In this document: piece after piece, positions 50,505 through 59,110 of the stretch | Position numbering within the stretch: the first letter of the stretch is position 1 | How the letters are laid out: every line of letters begins with the position of its first letter | DNA from: Leadbetterella sp964563435 | GTDB lineage: Bacteria > Bacteroidota > Bacteroidia > Cytophagales > Spirosomataceae | NCBI GenBank assembly: GCA_964563435.1 | Contig: CAZLXI010000012.1 | Location: 48,141 to 112,140 of the forward strand | DNA: 64,000 nucleotides | Direction of reading: 5' to 3' | The notes under the pieces: model-generated | Seen by the model: only the letters and a program-made list of their open reading frames with translations | Databases searched by the model: none | Told to the model about the DNA's origin: nothing | Program-made: the position numbers and the translations under genes

Positions 50505-52700
50505 TCAATAACAATCCGTGAGAAGCAGGCCCCGCTCTTTGTAATAGTTTACAGACCGGCCGTTTTTCTCCCGGAAAAGCACGTTCAGTACCTTTTCCAC
50601 ATCTTTCTGCATGGCCAGTGAGCCGCAGATCATGATGACCCCTTCATTCTTCAAAAGATCCGTAAAAAGCACAGCATCGCGACGAATCAGGTCCATGACG
50701 TATTGCGGGTTTTCTTCCCGTGAAAAGGCAACCTGAAAGTCGGATAAGCGGCCTGAGGCTTTTTCTTCATCGGCAAACTGCCGGTATTGTTGAGAAAGGG
50801 CGTTGTTATACCGGAAGCCGGCGTAAAGATGCAGCGGTATTTGCTTTTTGTTTTCGGTGATCATGCCCAGGAACGGGGCTATGCCTGTACCATTGGCGAT
50901 CATGGCCACAGCGGGGGCCTTGACCGGGAAGTGAAAACTTTTATTGATGACCACACGGGCCGGAACGCTACTGTTTTCTTCCAGACCATATAAAAACTCC
51001 GAACCCAGGCCACCGGGGTGCAGCTTGACCATTAATTGAATATTTCCGTCTTTTTTCCCGATGGAGTATAGTCGTTCGCGGCCGTCATTGGCCGGGTAAA
51101 CGGCCAGCAGATCACCCGACCGGAAAGCCTGCCGGGCCTCCGGTTTCAGTACGATCCTGAAAGTCGCATTGTCTTCTGTTACCTGTGTTTTTTCTATGAC
51201 TTTAAATTTCTTCAGCCCGGTAATCCGGGTCGTATAAAGTGCCGGGTTGGTAGCCAATTCACAGCGTGTTTTATGGCTCCACGCGCTGATCCAGGCAATG
51301 AATTCTTCTACCGAGCGATCATTCACCGTATGCAGGTCGAGATAACGGTTCGCCCACGGTAATTTTTCAAGCTCCCGGTCTATTTGCCTCGCATAAGCGC
51401 AGAAATCGGGATAGGCTTTGGAGCCGAAGCCGATCACGGAGTAGTTTACAGTTTGCCGCGGCGGAAATTTTGCCACCAGGTTCTCAAAATTAACGGCATT
51501 GGCCGGGGCTGTTCCAAGGCCATAGGTAGAACTGAAGATCAGGAAATGCCGGGCCTCCGGGAAGTGAGTGAAGCGGTTCATCTCTGTTAAGAACGATTTA
51601 TGGCCTTGTGTCAGCAATTGCTCATGGATCTGGTTAGCGAAAGCAAGGGTGCTGCCGTTCTCGGTTCCTGCCAGCACCACGTATTCGGCAGTGGAGGCTG
51701 TAAACCGGTTTTTGATCCTGGTTCCTTTTCTCCGGAGCGTAATGTCGAACCCGGTGTACATGAAAAACAGGATATTCAGCGAAGCAAAACCCAGGATGAC
51801 TGCCCAGACGGCGCTGGTCCGGCCCGTATGCAGGTCAAGGCTCAGCTTTTCCAGGATCAGACTGTAAGGATAGAGGGTACCTTCCATGACCTCGCCCGTG
51901 ATCTGGTTGACGGTGAGCTCCCGGTCTTTCAGTTTCAATATGTAAAACTCCTCCGGGTCGTCAGGCATGAATGGAAATTCGATCTTTTCCACATCAGCAA
52001 GGAGGCTTTTCCTGAAAACGGGAAAGTCAGCCAGGTTTTTCCCGGGAGCATCTTCCTTTAGTTCATGACTGACGGTCCGGTTTTCTCCGTCTGCCAAACC
52101 GATCCTGATCATGAAAAGGTAAGTGCCCGTAAGCGCCAGGATCAGTACCGGGATCAGGAAGATCCGTCCGCTCACTACGTGAAAATACTGGGAAAAGAAG
52201 TCCTTATTGATTTTGGCAAAGAAGTTTCTTAACCCCTGCTGGCGTTTGGCAATGAGGATGACGCCGGTAATGGTGATCAGAAAGAGCAGGAATGAAACCA
52301 GGCCGATAATGATCCTTCCGGTTTCTTTCAGGAACAGCGACCGGTGCAGGGCGATGTTCCACTGGATAAAATCGCTCTGCGGTTTTACTTTGCCTAAAAT
52401 TTTCCCGTCTCTCGGATCGATATAAGCTTTGACCGGGTTGCCTTCCCGGTCAGTGGCTTCAATGGAAACAAACCGGTTGTGGTCTACCGTGAGCTCCGTT
52501 ATTTCGGGATAAACCTCCCACAGCACCGGAAGGGTCTGCGAGAGGTTTATGGTATCAAAATCACTTACCTTATAGTTTTGTGTTTTTTCATTGACGGCGC
52601 CTACGGCCAGAATGACCCCGGTAACCGAAAGGATCAATAAAAATATGGAGGAAACCAGGGCGAGAGCCAGGTGGGCATACCTCCAGACGGATAAGGTCAT
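50505..52700 (-). CDS. PepSY-domain membrane flavoreductase (sulfite-reductase flavoprotein-like)
   Basis: The first 330 residues are a PepSY_TM region with four membrane helices (LALALVSSIFLLILSVTGVIL, IIGLVSFLLFLITITGVIL, FLIPVLILALTGTYLFMI and AVWAVILGFASLNILFFMYTGF) and periplasmic PepSY parts. Residues about 345-480 form a flavodoxin domain (VVLAGTENGSTLAFANQIHEQL, IFSSTYGLGTAPANA, VIGFGSKAYPDF). Residues about 490-731 form a ferredoxin-NADP reductase module (GDLLAVYPANDGRERLYSIGK, VAMIANGTGIAPFLGMI, MICGSLAMQKDV). Electrons should pass from NADPH via FAD/FMN across or into the membrane, often linked to iron reduction. Its stop-side neighbour is apbE and its start overlaps the DUF2271 gene by 4 bp. 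Confidence 0.9.
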   Translation of the reverse strand: MTLSVWRYAHLALALVSSIFLLILSVTGVILAVGAVNEKTQNYKVSDFDTINLSQTLPVLWEVYPEITELTVDHNRFVSIEATDREGNPVKAYIDPRDGKILGKVKPQSDFIQWNIALHRSLFLKETGRIIIGLVSFLLFLITITGVILIAKRQQGLRNFFAKINKDFFSQYFHVVSGRIFLIPVLILALTGTYLFMIRIGLADGENRTVSHELKEDAPGKNLADFPVFRKSLLADVEKIEFPFMPDDPEEFYILKLKDRELTVNQITGEVMEGTLYPYSLILEKLSLDLHTGRTSAVWAVILGFASLNILFFMYTGFDITLRRKGTRIKNRFTASTAEYVVLAGTENGSTLAFANQIHEQLLTQGHKSFLTEMNRFTHFPEARHFLIFSSTYGLGTAPANAVNFENLVAKFPPRQTVNYSVIGFGSKAYPDFCAYARQIDRELEKLPWANRYLDLHTVNDRSVEEFIAWISAWSHKTRCELATNPALYTTRITGLKKFKVIEKTQVTEDNATFRIVLKPEARQAFRSGDLLAVYPANDGRERLYSIGKKDGNIQLMVKLHPGGLGSEFLYGLEENSSVPARVVINKSFHFPVKAPAVAMIANGTGIAPFLGMITENKKQIPLHLYAGFRYNNALSQQYRQFADEEKASGRLSDFQVAFSREENPQYVMDLIRRDAVLFTDLLKNEGVIMICGSLAMQKDVEKVLNVLFREKNGRSVNYYKERGLLLTDCY

Positions 52701-53173
52701 TGAACTTTACTTAATTTCACAAAACGGATGTACCCGCTACCTTCGGCGCGCTCTGCCAAAGCCTCAGGCGTTACGGCGATCTCCACATCCTTTATATGGT
52801 ATTTTTGCTCTTCCACGGCCGACTCAAACCGCAGCTTATAGCCTTTGTTCAATTTGGAGTCGTCGATTTCGATGGTCCGCATGGCGCGGTCTCCACCGTT
52901 GACAGAGGCCCCTGTAACGGCACTCAACTTGCTTTTTGCTTTGGTTTCAAACTTATCCCACTCTTTCAGGGTGTTATACCACTTTTTGTCCGGACCCAGC
53001 ACCGAAAGGGTTTTTTCATATCCCCCCTGCGGGTTGATCAGTGAAATGACTACGTAGGCGGCTTCGCCCTTGTAGCCGATCATCTGGATCATGCATTTGT
53101 ATTTGCTGGTCTGAGCAGTGGCAGTCAGTGAAAATAAAGCCATGAACAGGGTAAAAAACAGTATTTTCTTCAT
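52697..53173 (-). CDS. DUF2271 family exported protein
   Basis: After the signal peptide (ILFFTLFMALFSLTATAQ) the 140-residue mature protein shows beta-rich DUF2271 features: YVVISLINPQGGYEKTLSVLGPDKKWYNTLKEWDKF, SAVTGASVNGGDRAMRTIEID and LRFESAVEEQKYHIKDVEI. DUF2271 proteins usually travel with PepSY membrane proteins and ApbE, as here, which suggests a part in a periplasmic flavin/iron redox system. Biochemical function is unknown. The stop overlaps the PepSY start by 4 bp and it starts 4 bp after the ankyrin gene, so the three are one operon. Confidence 0.85.
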   Translation of the reverse strand: MKKILFFTLFMALFSLTATAQTSKYKCMIQMIGYKGEAAYVVISLINPQGGYEKTLSVLGPDKKWYNTLKEWDKFETKAKSKLSAVTGASVNGGDRAMRTIEIDDSKLNKGYKLRFESAVEEQKYHIKDVEIAVTPEALAERAEGSGYIRFVKLSKVQ

Positions 53174-53177
53174 CGTC

Positions 53178-54680
53178 TTACTTTAGGAAATCCAGGGATA
53201 CGCTGTTGGTTTTCAGGAAATCGTTTTCCTGGGCCAGGTCATAAGCCGTCTCATCAAACTCAGTTTTCAGCTCTCTCTTAGCTCCCAGAGAGATCAGGTT
53301 TTTCAGTATCTTATCGTCTTTGGCAATGAGGGCGGCCTTGTGCAGAGGGGTTACGCCGTCTTTGTCCTGTCCGTTAATGTCTGCACCCAGTTCGGCCGCT
53401 TTTTGGATCAGGTTCAGGTTCTCACGGGCCACCGCAAGATGAAACAGCGTACTTCCGTCTTTTTGCGGGGCGGATATATTCAGTCCGGCGCTTTTCAGGA
53501 TTTCCAGTTTTTTATCAAAGTCGTCATTTGGTCGGCCCTGCTGTCCCTGCGGAGGTTGAGGACCGCCGCCGCGGTACGATTCGAACCAATAATATACCAG
53601 GTTGTTGCCGTCGGTATCCGTCACTTTGCTGTCGGCTCCGTTTTTCAGAAGTAACGAAACCACTTCCGGTGAACTGAAGGCAATAGCCCGGGTCAATGCC
53701 GATTGCCCCTTTTCATTTACCGCATTGATATTTTTAACTTTGGATAGCAGCAGTTCAATATACTTTGCATCACGGCCCTGAGACGCCAGGATCAGGGGTG
53801 TATTGCCCTCGTTATCCGCTTTGTTGGGATCTACTCCTTTTTCGAGGAAATAGTTGAGCACGTCGGCGTTGGGCCGGCGAACTACCTGGTGTAGTATATT
53901 GGCGCCGTCCTTATTGACCGTTTTCGGATCCAGCTTTAAGGTTTCCACAAAATATTTATAGGTATCAATGCCCGGTGTTACCGTTCTCGATCCCAGAGAA
54001 GCAAAAAACAGGGCGTCACCGGTAGGTTGTATTCCTTTGCTGATCAGCTTTTCGATCAGTTCGCGATTAGCCGAGCGGGCGGCATAGTCGGTGGCGGTAC
54101 GGCCGTATTCGTCCTTATCCGACAAAGACAGTCCTTTGGAGATGAAATAGTCGGTTAAAGTAAGATCAGGATCGGAAGCAATGGCCAGCATCAGCAGCGT
54201 AGCTCCGTTCTCATAGCGCTGCCTGGGGTCTACACCCGCCTTGAAAAGGGCATCGTATACAGCGGTATTCTTGTTGCCGCCGGCCGCTGCGTAGGCCGTG
54301 ATGGGTGTTCCGTAGCTGTCCGGATAATGTACATCTGCTCCTTTCCCGATCAGGTAATTCACCAGCTCCAGGTTACCGCCCGATGCCGCCCAGTGCAGGT
54401 AGGAACGGCTGTGGTGGGTTTTCTTGGTAACGCCGTTGCCCTCCTGTTCGATCAGGTAGCGAAGAATGTCAAGTGGAGCCTGGCCAAAAATGGCTGTCGT
54501 GACGGGGTCCCATGAACCTGCATTTTGTTGAGATGGGCTATTCCCTTTTGCTATTTCTGCCTTAACCGCCGCAAGATCCGGCTTAGCCTTCCAGAAATCG
54601 GTACTCATCAGGGTATTCGCCTGCTGGGCGTTGGCACAAAATGCAGACAATGCAAACACGGCGAGAATAATTCTTTTCAT
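53178..54680 (-). CDS. Exported ankyrin-repeat protein
   Basis: A signal peptide (IILAVFALSAFCANAQ) leads to a solenoid of ankyrin repeats covering most of the 500 residues, e.g. HSRSYLHWAASGGNLELVNYLIGKGADVHYPD, NEGNTPLILASQGRDAKYIELLLSKV, KGQSALTRAIAFSSPEVVSLLLKNGADSK and DKDGVTPLHKAALIAKDDKILKNLISLGAK. Such periplasmic ankyrin proteins bind protein partners. In other Bacteroidota they also stand before DUF2271/PepSY genes of this type, so it may be an assembly factor or scaffold for that complex. Confidence 0.88.
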   Translation of the reverse strand: MKRIILAVFALSAFCANAQQANTLMSTDFWKAKPDLAAVKAEIAKGNSPSQQNAGSWDPVTTAIFGQAPLDILRYLIEQEGNGVTKKTHHSRSYLHWAASGGNLELVNYLIGKGADVHYPDSYGTPITAYAAAGGNKNTAVYDALFKAGVDPRQRYENGATLLMLAIASDPDLTLTDYFISKGLSLSDKDEYGRTATDYAARSANRELIEKLISKGIQPTGDALFFASLGSRTVTPGIDTYKYFVETLKLDPKTVNKDGANILHQVVRRPNADVLNYFLEKGVDPNKADNEGNTPLILASQGRDAKYIELLLSKVKNINAVNEKGQSALTRAIAFSSPEVVSLLLKNGADSKVTDTDGNNLVYYWFESYRGGGPQPPQGQQGRPNDDFDKKLEILKSAGLNISAPQKDGSTLFHLAVARENLNLIQKAAELGADINGQDKDGVTPLHKAALIAKDDKILKNLISLGAKRELKTEFDETAYDLAQENDFLKTNSVSLDFLK

Positions 54681-54917
54681 ATTGTCTATTGTTGAATTTT
54701 ATTTGAACTAATTCTAAATTAAGAACAAAACTAAACAACAGGCGCTTTACTGAAAAGTTTTATTGAGGTAAATCACGGCTTAGTGCAATAAAAACCGGTA
54801 ATCGGAATATGAATTTGATGCGAAATTAGAAGAAATAACCCGGTTACGGCTAAGAGGCCTCCACCGGGATTTTTATGAATTGATTTGTTATTACCACCAA
54901 CCAGGAAAGAGCCGCTC

Positions 54918-55271
54918 TTATTTCACGACCCGGGCCACCACAAAGCTCCGGATAAAAACAAACAGCGCAAAAGCATTACTTAATATACAGGCCAGGAAAA
55001 TATACTTTTTGGCATCCCAGTCTTCTACTTTTAAAAACCGGTTCACTACCATGACCAGCAAAACCAGTGTAAGTACTACGACGATGTGGGATACTATCTT
55101 CGGGGCTTTATCCCAGAATAAGCCCAGTAAGATCAACAATAAGCCAAATGCGGCGGGTATCAGGGCGGTGAGAGATGGGCTTCCGCTATCGCCTGATATG
55201 CCGAAGTAGCCGTAAACACCTGCAATGATCAGTATAAATGCGTTCAGAAAATTAGTAGTTACCGGTTTCAT
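54918..55271 (-). CDS. Uncharacterised membrane protein with four helices
   Basis: The 117-residue protein has four hydrophobic stretches (FLNAFILIIAGVYGYFGI, LTALIPAAFGLLLILLGLFW, IVSHIVVVLTLVLLVMVV and YIFLACILSNAFALFVFI). The layout resembles small Bacteroidota membrane proteins often left as hypothetical. There is no signal for function. It is separated from the ankyrin operon by 237 bp. Confidence 0.7.
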   Translation of the reverse strand: MKPVTTNFLNAFILIIAGVYGYFGISGDSGSPSLTALIPAAFGLLLILLGLFWDKAPKIVSHIVVVLTLVLLVMVVNRFLKVEDWDAKKYIFLACILSNAFALFVFIRSFVVARVVK

Positions 55272-55381
55272 AGGTAGTAAATTTTATGTTTTGATACTAT
55301 TTGAAGACAAATATAATTTTATTTGGTCTTAATTAAAATAAAGGTTTATTGTTTTTTGCTATCAGGTCGGAAGATTGAATT

Positions 55382-57019
55382 TTATTCTCTCTTTACCTTC
55401 ACATCCTTAAACATGAACAAATTATTGCTGACCCTCAGGGGTTTTCCGCTGGCTGTGGTTACGTTTCTGAGAATGACCTCCCGGGTTTTGACATACGGGA
55501 ACTTCTCCTGATAGGAATCGTCCTTCATATCCGGATTGAAGTCCGTAAAAATGGCGGGGCCCCGATAACCTTCCGGATGCCGGGCGTCGTCGATCTTCAG
55601 GTTTTCAATAGTGATACGCTCCGGCATATAACACGTGTAGCCGAAATCATGAAGGCCGGTATAATTCCCGTTGATCAGGGATGCACTGACCGGTTTGCCG
55701 TCAGCGGGTTTGAAAACACAATTCCGGATGACGAGTTCGCCCTGCCAGGTACTGCCGTAATCGGAGCGGAGGTTGATAAAGCTCCGGGCAAGGACGGTGC
55801 TGTTTTCAACGGTAAAAACCCCGCTGCCGATGGCATTGATGCCCATGTGCCCCAGCGTCGAATTTCGGATGGTGGCATTGGCGACTCCCTGGTGGGCATC
55901 AAAGCGGGAGAAAGAACAGCCGTCATACAAAAGGTTTTTACTGAAGTTGGAGCCTAAGATCCCCCAGTAAAGGACATCATTGATGTCATTGGTCTGGCTG
56001 CAGTTCAGAAACGACACGTTCAGCGCACGGTTGACTAAAAGATCATAGCTGCCCATGGATACGGGCTTCCCGGCCGCGCCGATAGTGCTGTAGGTCTTAT
56101 GCCCGGTCAATACCGTGTTTCTAACGGTCACGTACGTACACTCCCCGATATTAAGGAAGCCGCCATAAGGAGCCCCGTGATCTCCCTCACCGGTGATGCG
56201 GTGTTCGAGTCCGTCAACAACCACGTTGGAGCGCCGGATCGCGATATTGCGACTATAATAGGTATATTTTGATTCTGCCTGATTGGCAATGGTAGTAAAA
56301 AGACCGCCGGTAATTTGCAGCGGGGTTTCGTCGATCGGTAATGCTTTGATGTCTGTGATCTGGTCGAAGTCCCAAATGATGGGGGCGTTCATATCCACAT
56401 TCCCGTTTTTGTCTACCACGAAAATGTCGGTCTGGGGCGATCCGTTGTTTTGGTTTAAGCCAAACCGGATGTACTGTTTCACATTTGCATTTACAACGGT
56501 GATAAGGCAGGGGCCCGCCAGGGTCAGATCGAGTTTTTCCTGGTTTCTCCGGAGCGAAGTGATTCCTTCCGGTTTAAAAGAACGCAGTGAGGAACCGACA
56601 ATAAAAACAGAGGCATTCATATTTTCGACTTTGGTATCGTCGATGATAAAGGCGGCTTTCCCAAAATCGGTATCGGTACCGATGATGGCGGTCCGGGCCT
56701 TCCCGCTGATATAGTAGGTAGCCCCTGTGTCGGTTTTTACCGGAAGGCTGTGCATATTGGCAAATGCATGGGTGGCAGCAATGGCGTCGATATCATCGGT
56801 TTTTCCATCTCCTCTGGCCCCGAAGTCGCTGTAACGAACCCGCCCGCCCGCTTTAAACTTAGCTGCATCTTCCGGTGATACATTGACTCGGAGTTCCCCT
56901 TTTTCATTGGTGCCTGTTTGTGTTTTCCCCTTTTGATAGGTGATCACTATATGCTGCTCCTGGGCGTATCCTGCCACCCGAAAAGCGGCGATGCAAAATA
57001 ATAGTAGGTAGTATTTCAC
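55382..57019 (-). CDS. Exported right-handed beta-helix protein (pectate-lyase-superfamily-like)
   Basis: A signal peptide (YYLLLFCIAAFRVAGYAQ) is followed by a Pectate_lyase_3-type start (RYSDFGARGDGKTDDIDAIAATHAFAN) and parallel beta-helix rungs through most of the protein (TYVTVRNTVLTGHKTYS, SFLNCSQTNDINDVLYWG, NATIRNSTLGHMGINAIGSGVFTVENSTV). This fold is shared by polysaccharide lyases and GH28-like hydrolases. I could not pick out a full catalytic set, so lyase or hydrolase activity is only likely. Its neighbour is a GH88/105 enzyme, which acts on the unsaturated oligouronides that lyases make, so a pectin or rhamnogalacturonan role fits. Confidence 0.75.
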   Translation of the reverse strand: MKYYLLLFCIAAFRVAGYAQEQHIVITYQKGKTQTGTNEKGELRVNVSPEDAAKFKAGGRVRYSDFGARGDGKTDDIDAIAATHAFANMHSLPVKTDTGATYYISGKARTAIIGTDTDFGKAAFIIDDTKVENMNASVFIVGSSLRSFKPEGITSLRRNQEKLDLTLAGPCLITVVNANVKQYIRFGLNQNNGSPQTDIFVVDKNGNVDMNAPIIWDFDQITDIKALPIDETPLQITGGLFTTIANQAESKYTYYSRNIAIRRSNVVVDGLEHRITGEGDHGAPYGGFLNIGECTYVTVRNTVLTGHKTYSTIGAAGKPVSMGSYDLLVNRALNVSFLNCSQTNDINDVLYWGILGSNFSKNLLYDGCSFSRFDAHQGVANATIRNSTLGHMGINAIGSGVFTVENSTVLARSFINLRSDYGSTWQGELVIRNCVFKPADGKPVSASLINGNYTGLHDFGYTCYMPERITIENLKIDDARHPEGYRGPAIFTDFNPDMKDDSYQEKFPYVKTREVILRNVTTASGKPLRVSNNLFMFKDVKVKRE

Positions 57020-57151
57020 TTTTTTGTATTATGATCCGTGGAGAGACCCAAAGATAGAATGAAATCCGGTAATAAAAAAGGCGCAAACCTCTCGATTGAC
57101 ACCTTTTCGCAGGCCCGGATAAAAAGTGATTAGTTATTTATGGCCCGGGAA

Positions 57152-57272
57152 GATGTTTAAAAAGTAGGTAAAATGCAAGGCGTTGAGGATGAGGCTGAAG
57201 GAGCATACTAAAGGTATGTGACTGAGGCCGAATTCCGAAACAACGCAGCAGTTTGCCTACTTTTTAGACATC
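57152..57272. repeat. Large (121-bp) palindromic intergenic repeat overlapping the GH88/105 stop codon
   Basis: GATGTTTAAAAAGTAGGTAAA at the left end pairs with TTTGCCTACTTTTTAGACATC at the right end with two mismatches. The inside has further inverted segments (GCATAC/GTATG, AGGCGTTG/CAACGC). From memory this sequence type is widespread between genes in Sphingobacteriia-like genomes. The TAA stop codon of the GH88/105 gene (57264-57266) lies in the right arm. Confidence 0.8.
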
Positions 57273-58367
57273 TGGCAAAAGGGCTACAGCACACCACAGG
57301 TAGGGGGCCTGCCCATGAAAGTCTCCGGCATTACGCGGGCGGTCATAATAATATTGCTTATCATTTTTCTTTCCCGTACCTATACAAACTTCGGTTACAT
57401 TATTCCGTTCGTCAATATATTGTACCAAAGCCGTCCATGCTTTTTGTATGGCAGGAGCATATTCTCCGGCATCCAGCCACCCGTGTTTTACCCCCGCTAT
57501 GAATCCATAGGTAAACATGGCAGATCCGGAAGTTTCCGGCCAGAAATCAGGCTCATCGATCAGCTGGTTCCACATACCATTCGGTCTTTGGTAATCTTTG
57601 AGGCTTTTCATCATGGTCAGGTAGCCATCCATAATGCGGGGGCGGTCTTTATGGTTTTCAGGCAAATAACTAAGCAGATCAGCCATACCCACGGCCATCC
57701 AGCCGTCTCCCCGGGCCCAGTAGTACGGTACATCCGGGGCATGATAGAATAAGCCGTTAGGCCGTTGCAGTTCATCCAGGTAGAGTACCATTTCTTTGGC
57801 CGCCCTGTCGATATACCCGGAGTCACCGGTGACTTTATAGGCTTCTGTCTGCACCACGGTGATCATATACATGTCGTCGATCCACAGCCGCGTCTGCCAC
57901 GAATACCCCTTTTCCGCCCAGGCTTTTTCCTCCGGTTTAGCGTCTTTGGGTACTTCCCACTGTGTATCGGCATAAGCCAGACCCAGCTCCCGGTACCGCT
58001 CGTCGCGGGTTACCTGGTATAATTTGAGGGCAAGGCTTCCGAACATATTATAATCCACATGATTCATGGGAGGTAAGAGAGGTTTTTCCCTTGAAAAAAG
58101 GGGCTCAAATTTGTTTTGCAGTAGTTTGATGAGTTTCTGATCGCCGGTTTTAACGGCGAAATCCAGCGCGCCGTTCCAGGTGCATACCTCTGCATAATGG
58201 ATGTACCTGTCATACAGGTCATGTCTTTTGTCTACTAAATGATAAGCCAGGCGTTTCCCTACTTCTGTTGGCGTATAGCCTTCCGGAAAGCCGGTCAGCA
58301 GGCCGGATTGGGCGTACACCAGCTGGAAGGGGAGGGTCAGTAAGATTAGAAGCATGTTTCTGTTCAT
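57264..58367 (-). CDS. GH88/GH105 family unsaturated glycuronyl/rhamnogalacturonyl hydrolase
   Basis: The ATG at 58367 gives a signal peptide (MLLILLTLPFQLVYAQ); the 16 codons of open frame before it are rejected. The (alpha/alpha)6 barrel motifs are seen: HYAEVCTWNGALDFAV, VDYNMFGSLALKLYQ, WIDDMYMITVVQTEAYKVTGD, YWARGDGWMAVGMADLLSYLP and FTYGFIAGVKHGWLDAGEYAPAIQKAW. The family hydrates the enol ether at the non-reducing end of oligomers produced by lyases, with Asp as acid/base. The stop codon and the last codons lie in a large intergenic repeat. Cotranscription with the beta-helix gene is likely (about 245 bp apart). Confidence 0.88.
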   Translation of the reverse strand: MNRNMLLILLTLPFQLVYAQSGLLTGFPEGYTPTEVGKRLAYHLVDKRHDLYDRYIHYAEVCTWNGALDFAVKTGDQKLIKLLQNKFEPLFSREKPLLPPMNHVDYNMFGSLALKLYQVTRDERYRELGLAYADTQWEVPKDAKPEEKAWAEKGYSWQTRLWIDDMYMITVVQTEAYKVTGDSGYIDRAAKEMVLYLDELQRPNGLFYHAPDVPYYWARGDGWMAVGMADLLSYLPENHKDRPRIMDGYLTMMKSLKDYQRPNGMWNQLIDEPDFWPETSGSAMFTYGFIAGVKHGWLDAGEYAPAIQKAWTALVQYIDERNNVTEVCIGTGKKNDKQYYYDRPRNAGDFHGQAPYLWCAVALLPDV

Positions 58368-58517
58368 GGTTCCGGTATTTTTGTTTGAATAAAAAAAATA
58401 TTTTTTTGAGGACATCCGGCATGTATTTGTCTCTCACAAATAAAACACAATATTTTTTTATTTTTTATGGAAAAAGTACCAGATATTGACTGTTCTACCT
58501 TATAAATTAAATTATTG

Positions 58518-59099
58518 ATGCAAGAGTATTCTTATTTTTCCGAAGTTAATGAATGGGAAGCTTTCAGGGAGGGAGACAGAATTGCATTTGAAAGGTTACT
58601 GAAATTTCATTACCCGACACTGCTGGATTACGGGATAAGGTTAACCCGTGATCAGGATTTTGCCCAGGACGGCCTACAGGATTTTTTTATTAATCTTTGG
58701 AAAAACCGGAAAAATCTCGACACCCCCAAGTCCGTTAAGGCCTATCTTATCTCCTCTTACAGAAGACATTTATTCCGGGAAAAAAGCCGTAACTCCTGGT
58801 ACAGGAATACCACAAAACTGGAGTCAGAGCATGATATTGAAGTACAGTTTAATATAGAAACCTACCTCATTAATAATGAAATAGAGCATGAAACCTTGTT
58901 AAAATTACAACGCTACCTCTATACACTGACCAAACGCCAGCGGGAGGCTTTATATCTGAGATTTGACCAGGAACTGGAGTATGAAGAAATATCAAGCATT
59001 ATGAATATAAACCAGCATTCGGTGGTCAATCTGGTTTATGGAGCTTTGAGAATTCTTAGAAAAAACTGGGTAATGGCATTTCTTATCACACTCATTTAA
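58518..59099 (+). CDS. ECF-type RNA polymerase sigma factor of the pectin-type locus
   Basis: The ATG at 58518 is preferred to a TTG one codon before. Region 2 is seen in WEAFREGDRIAFERLLKFHYPTLLDYG and AQDGLQDFFINLWKNRKNL, and region 4 in LYTLTKRQREALYLRFDQELEYEEISSIMNINQHSVVNLVYGALRIL. It is divergent from the GH88/105 gene and followed 11 bp later by a FecR gene and then by SusC/D, so it most likely drives this locus when the receptor senses its ligand. Confidence 0.92.
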   Translation: MQEYSYFSEVNEWEAFREGDRIAFERLLKFHYPTLLDYGIRLTRDQDFAQDGLQDFFINLWKNRKNLDTPKSVKAYLISSYRRHLFREKSRNSWYRNTTKLESEHDIEVQFNIETYLINNEIEHETLLKLQRYLYTLTKRQREALYLRFDQELEYEEISSIMNINQHSVVNLVYGALRILRKNWVMAFLITLI

Positions 59100-59110
59100 T
59101 ATAAACCAAA

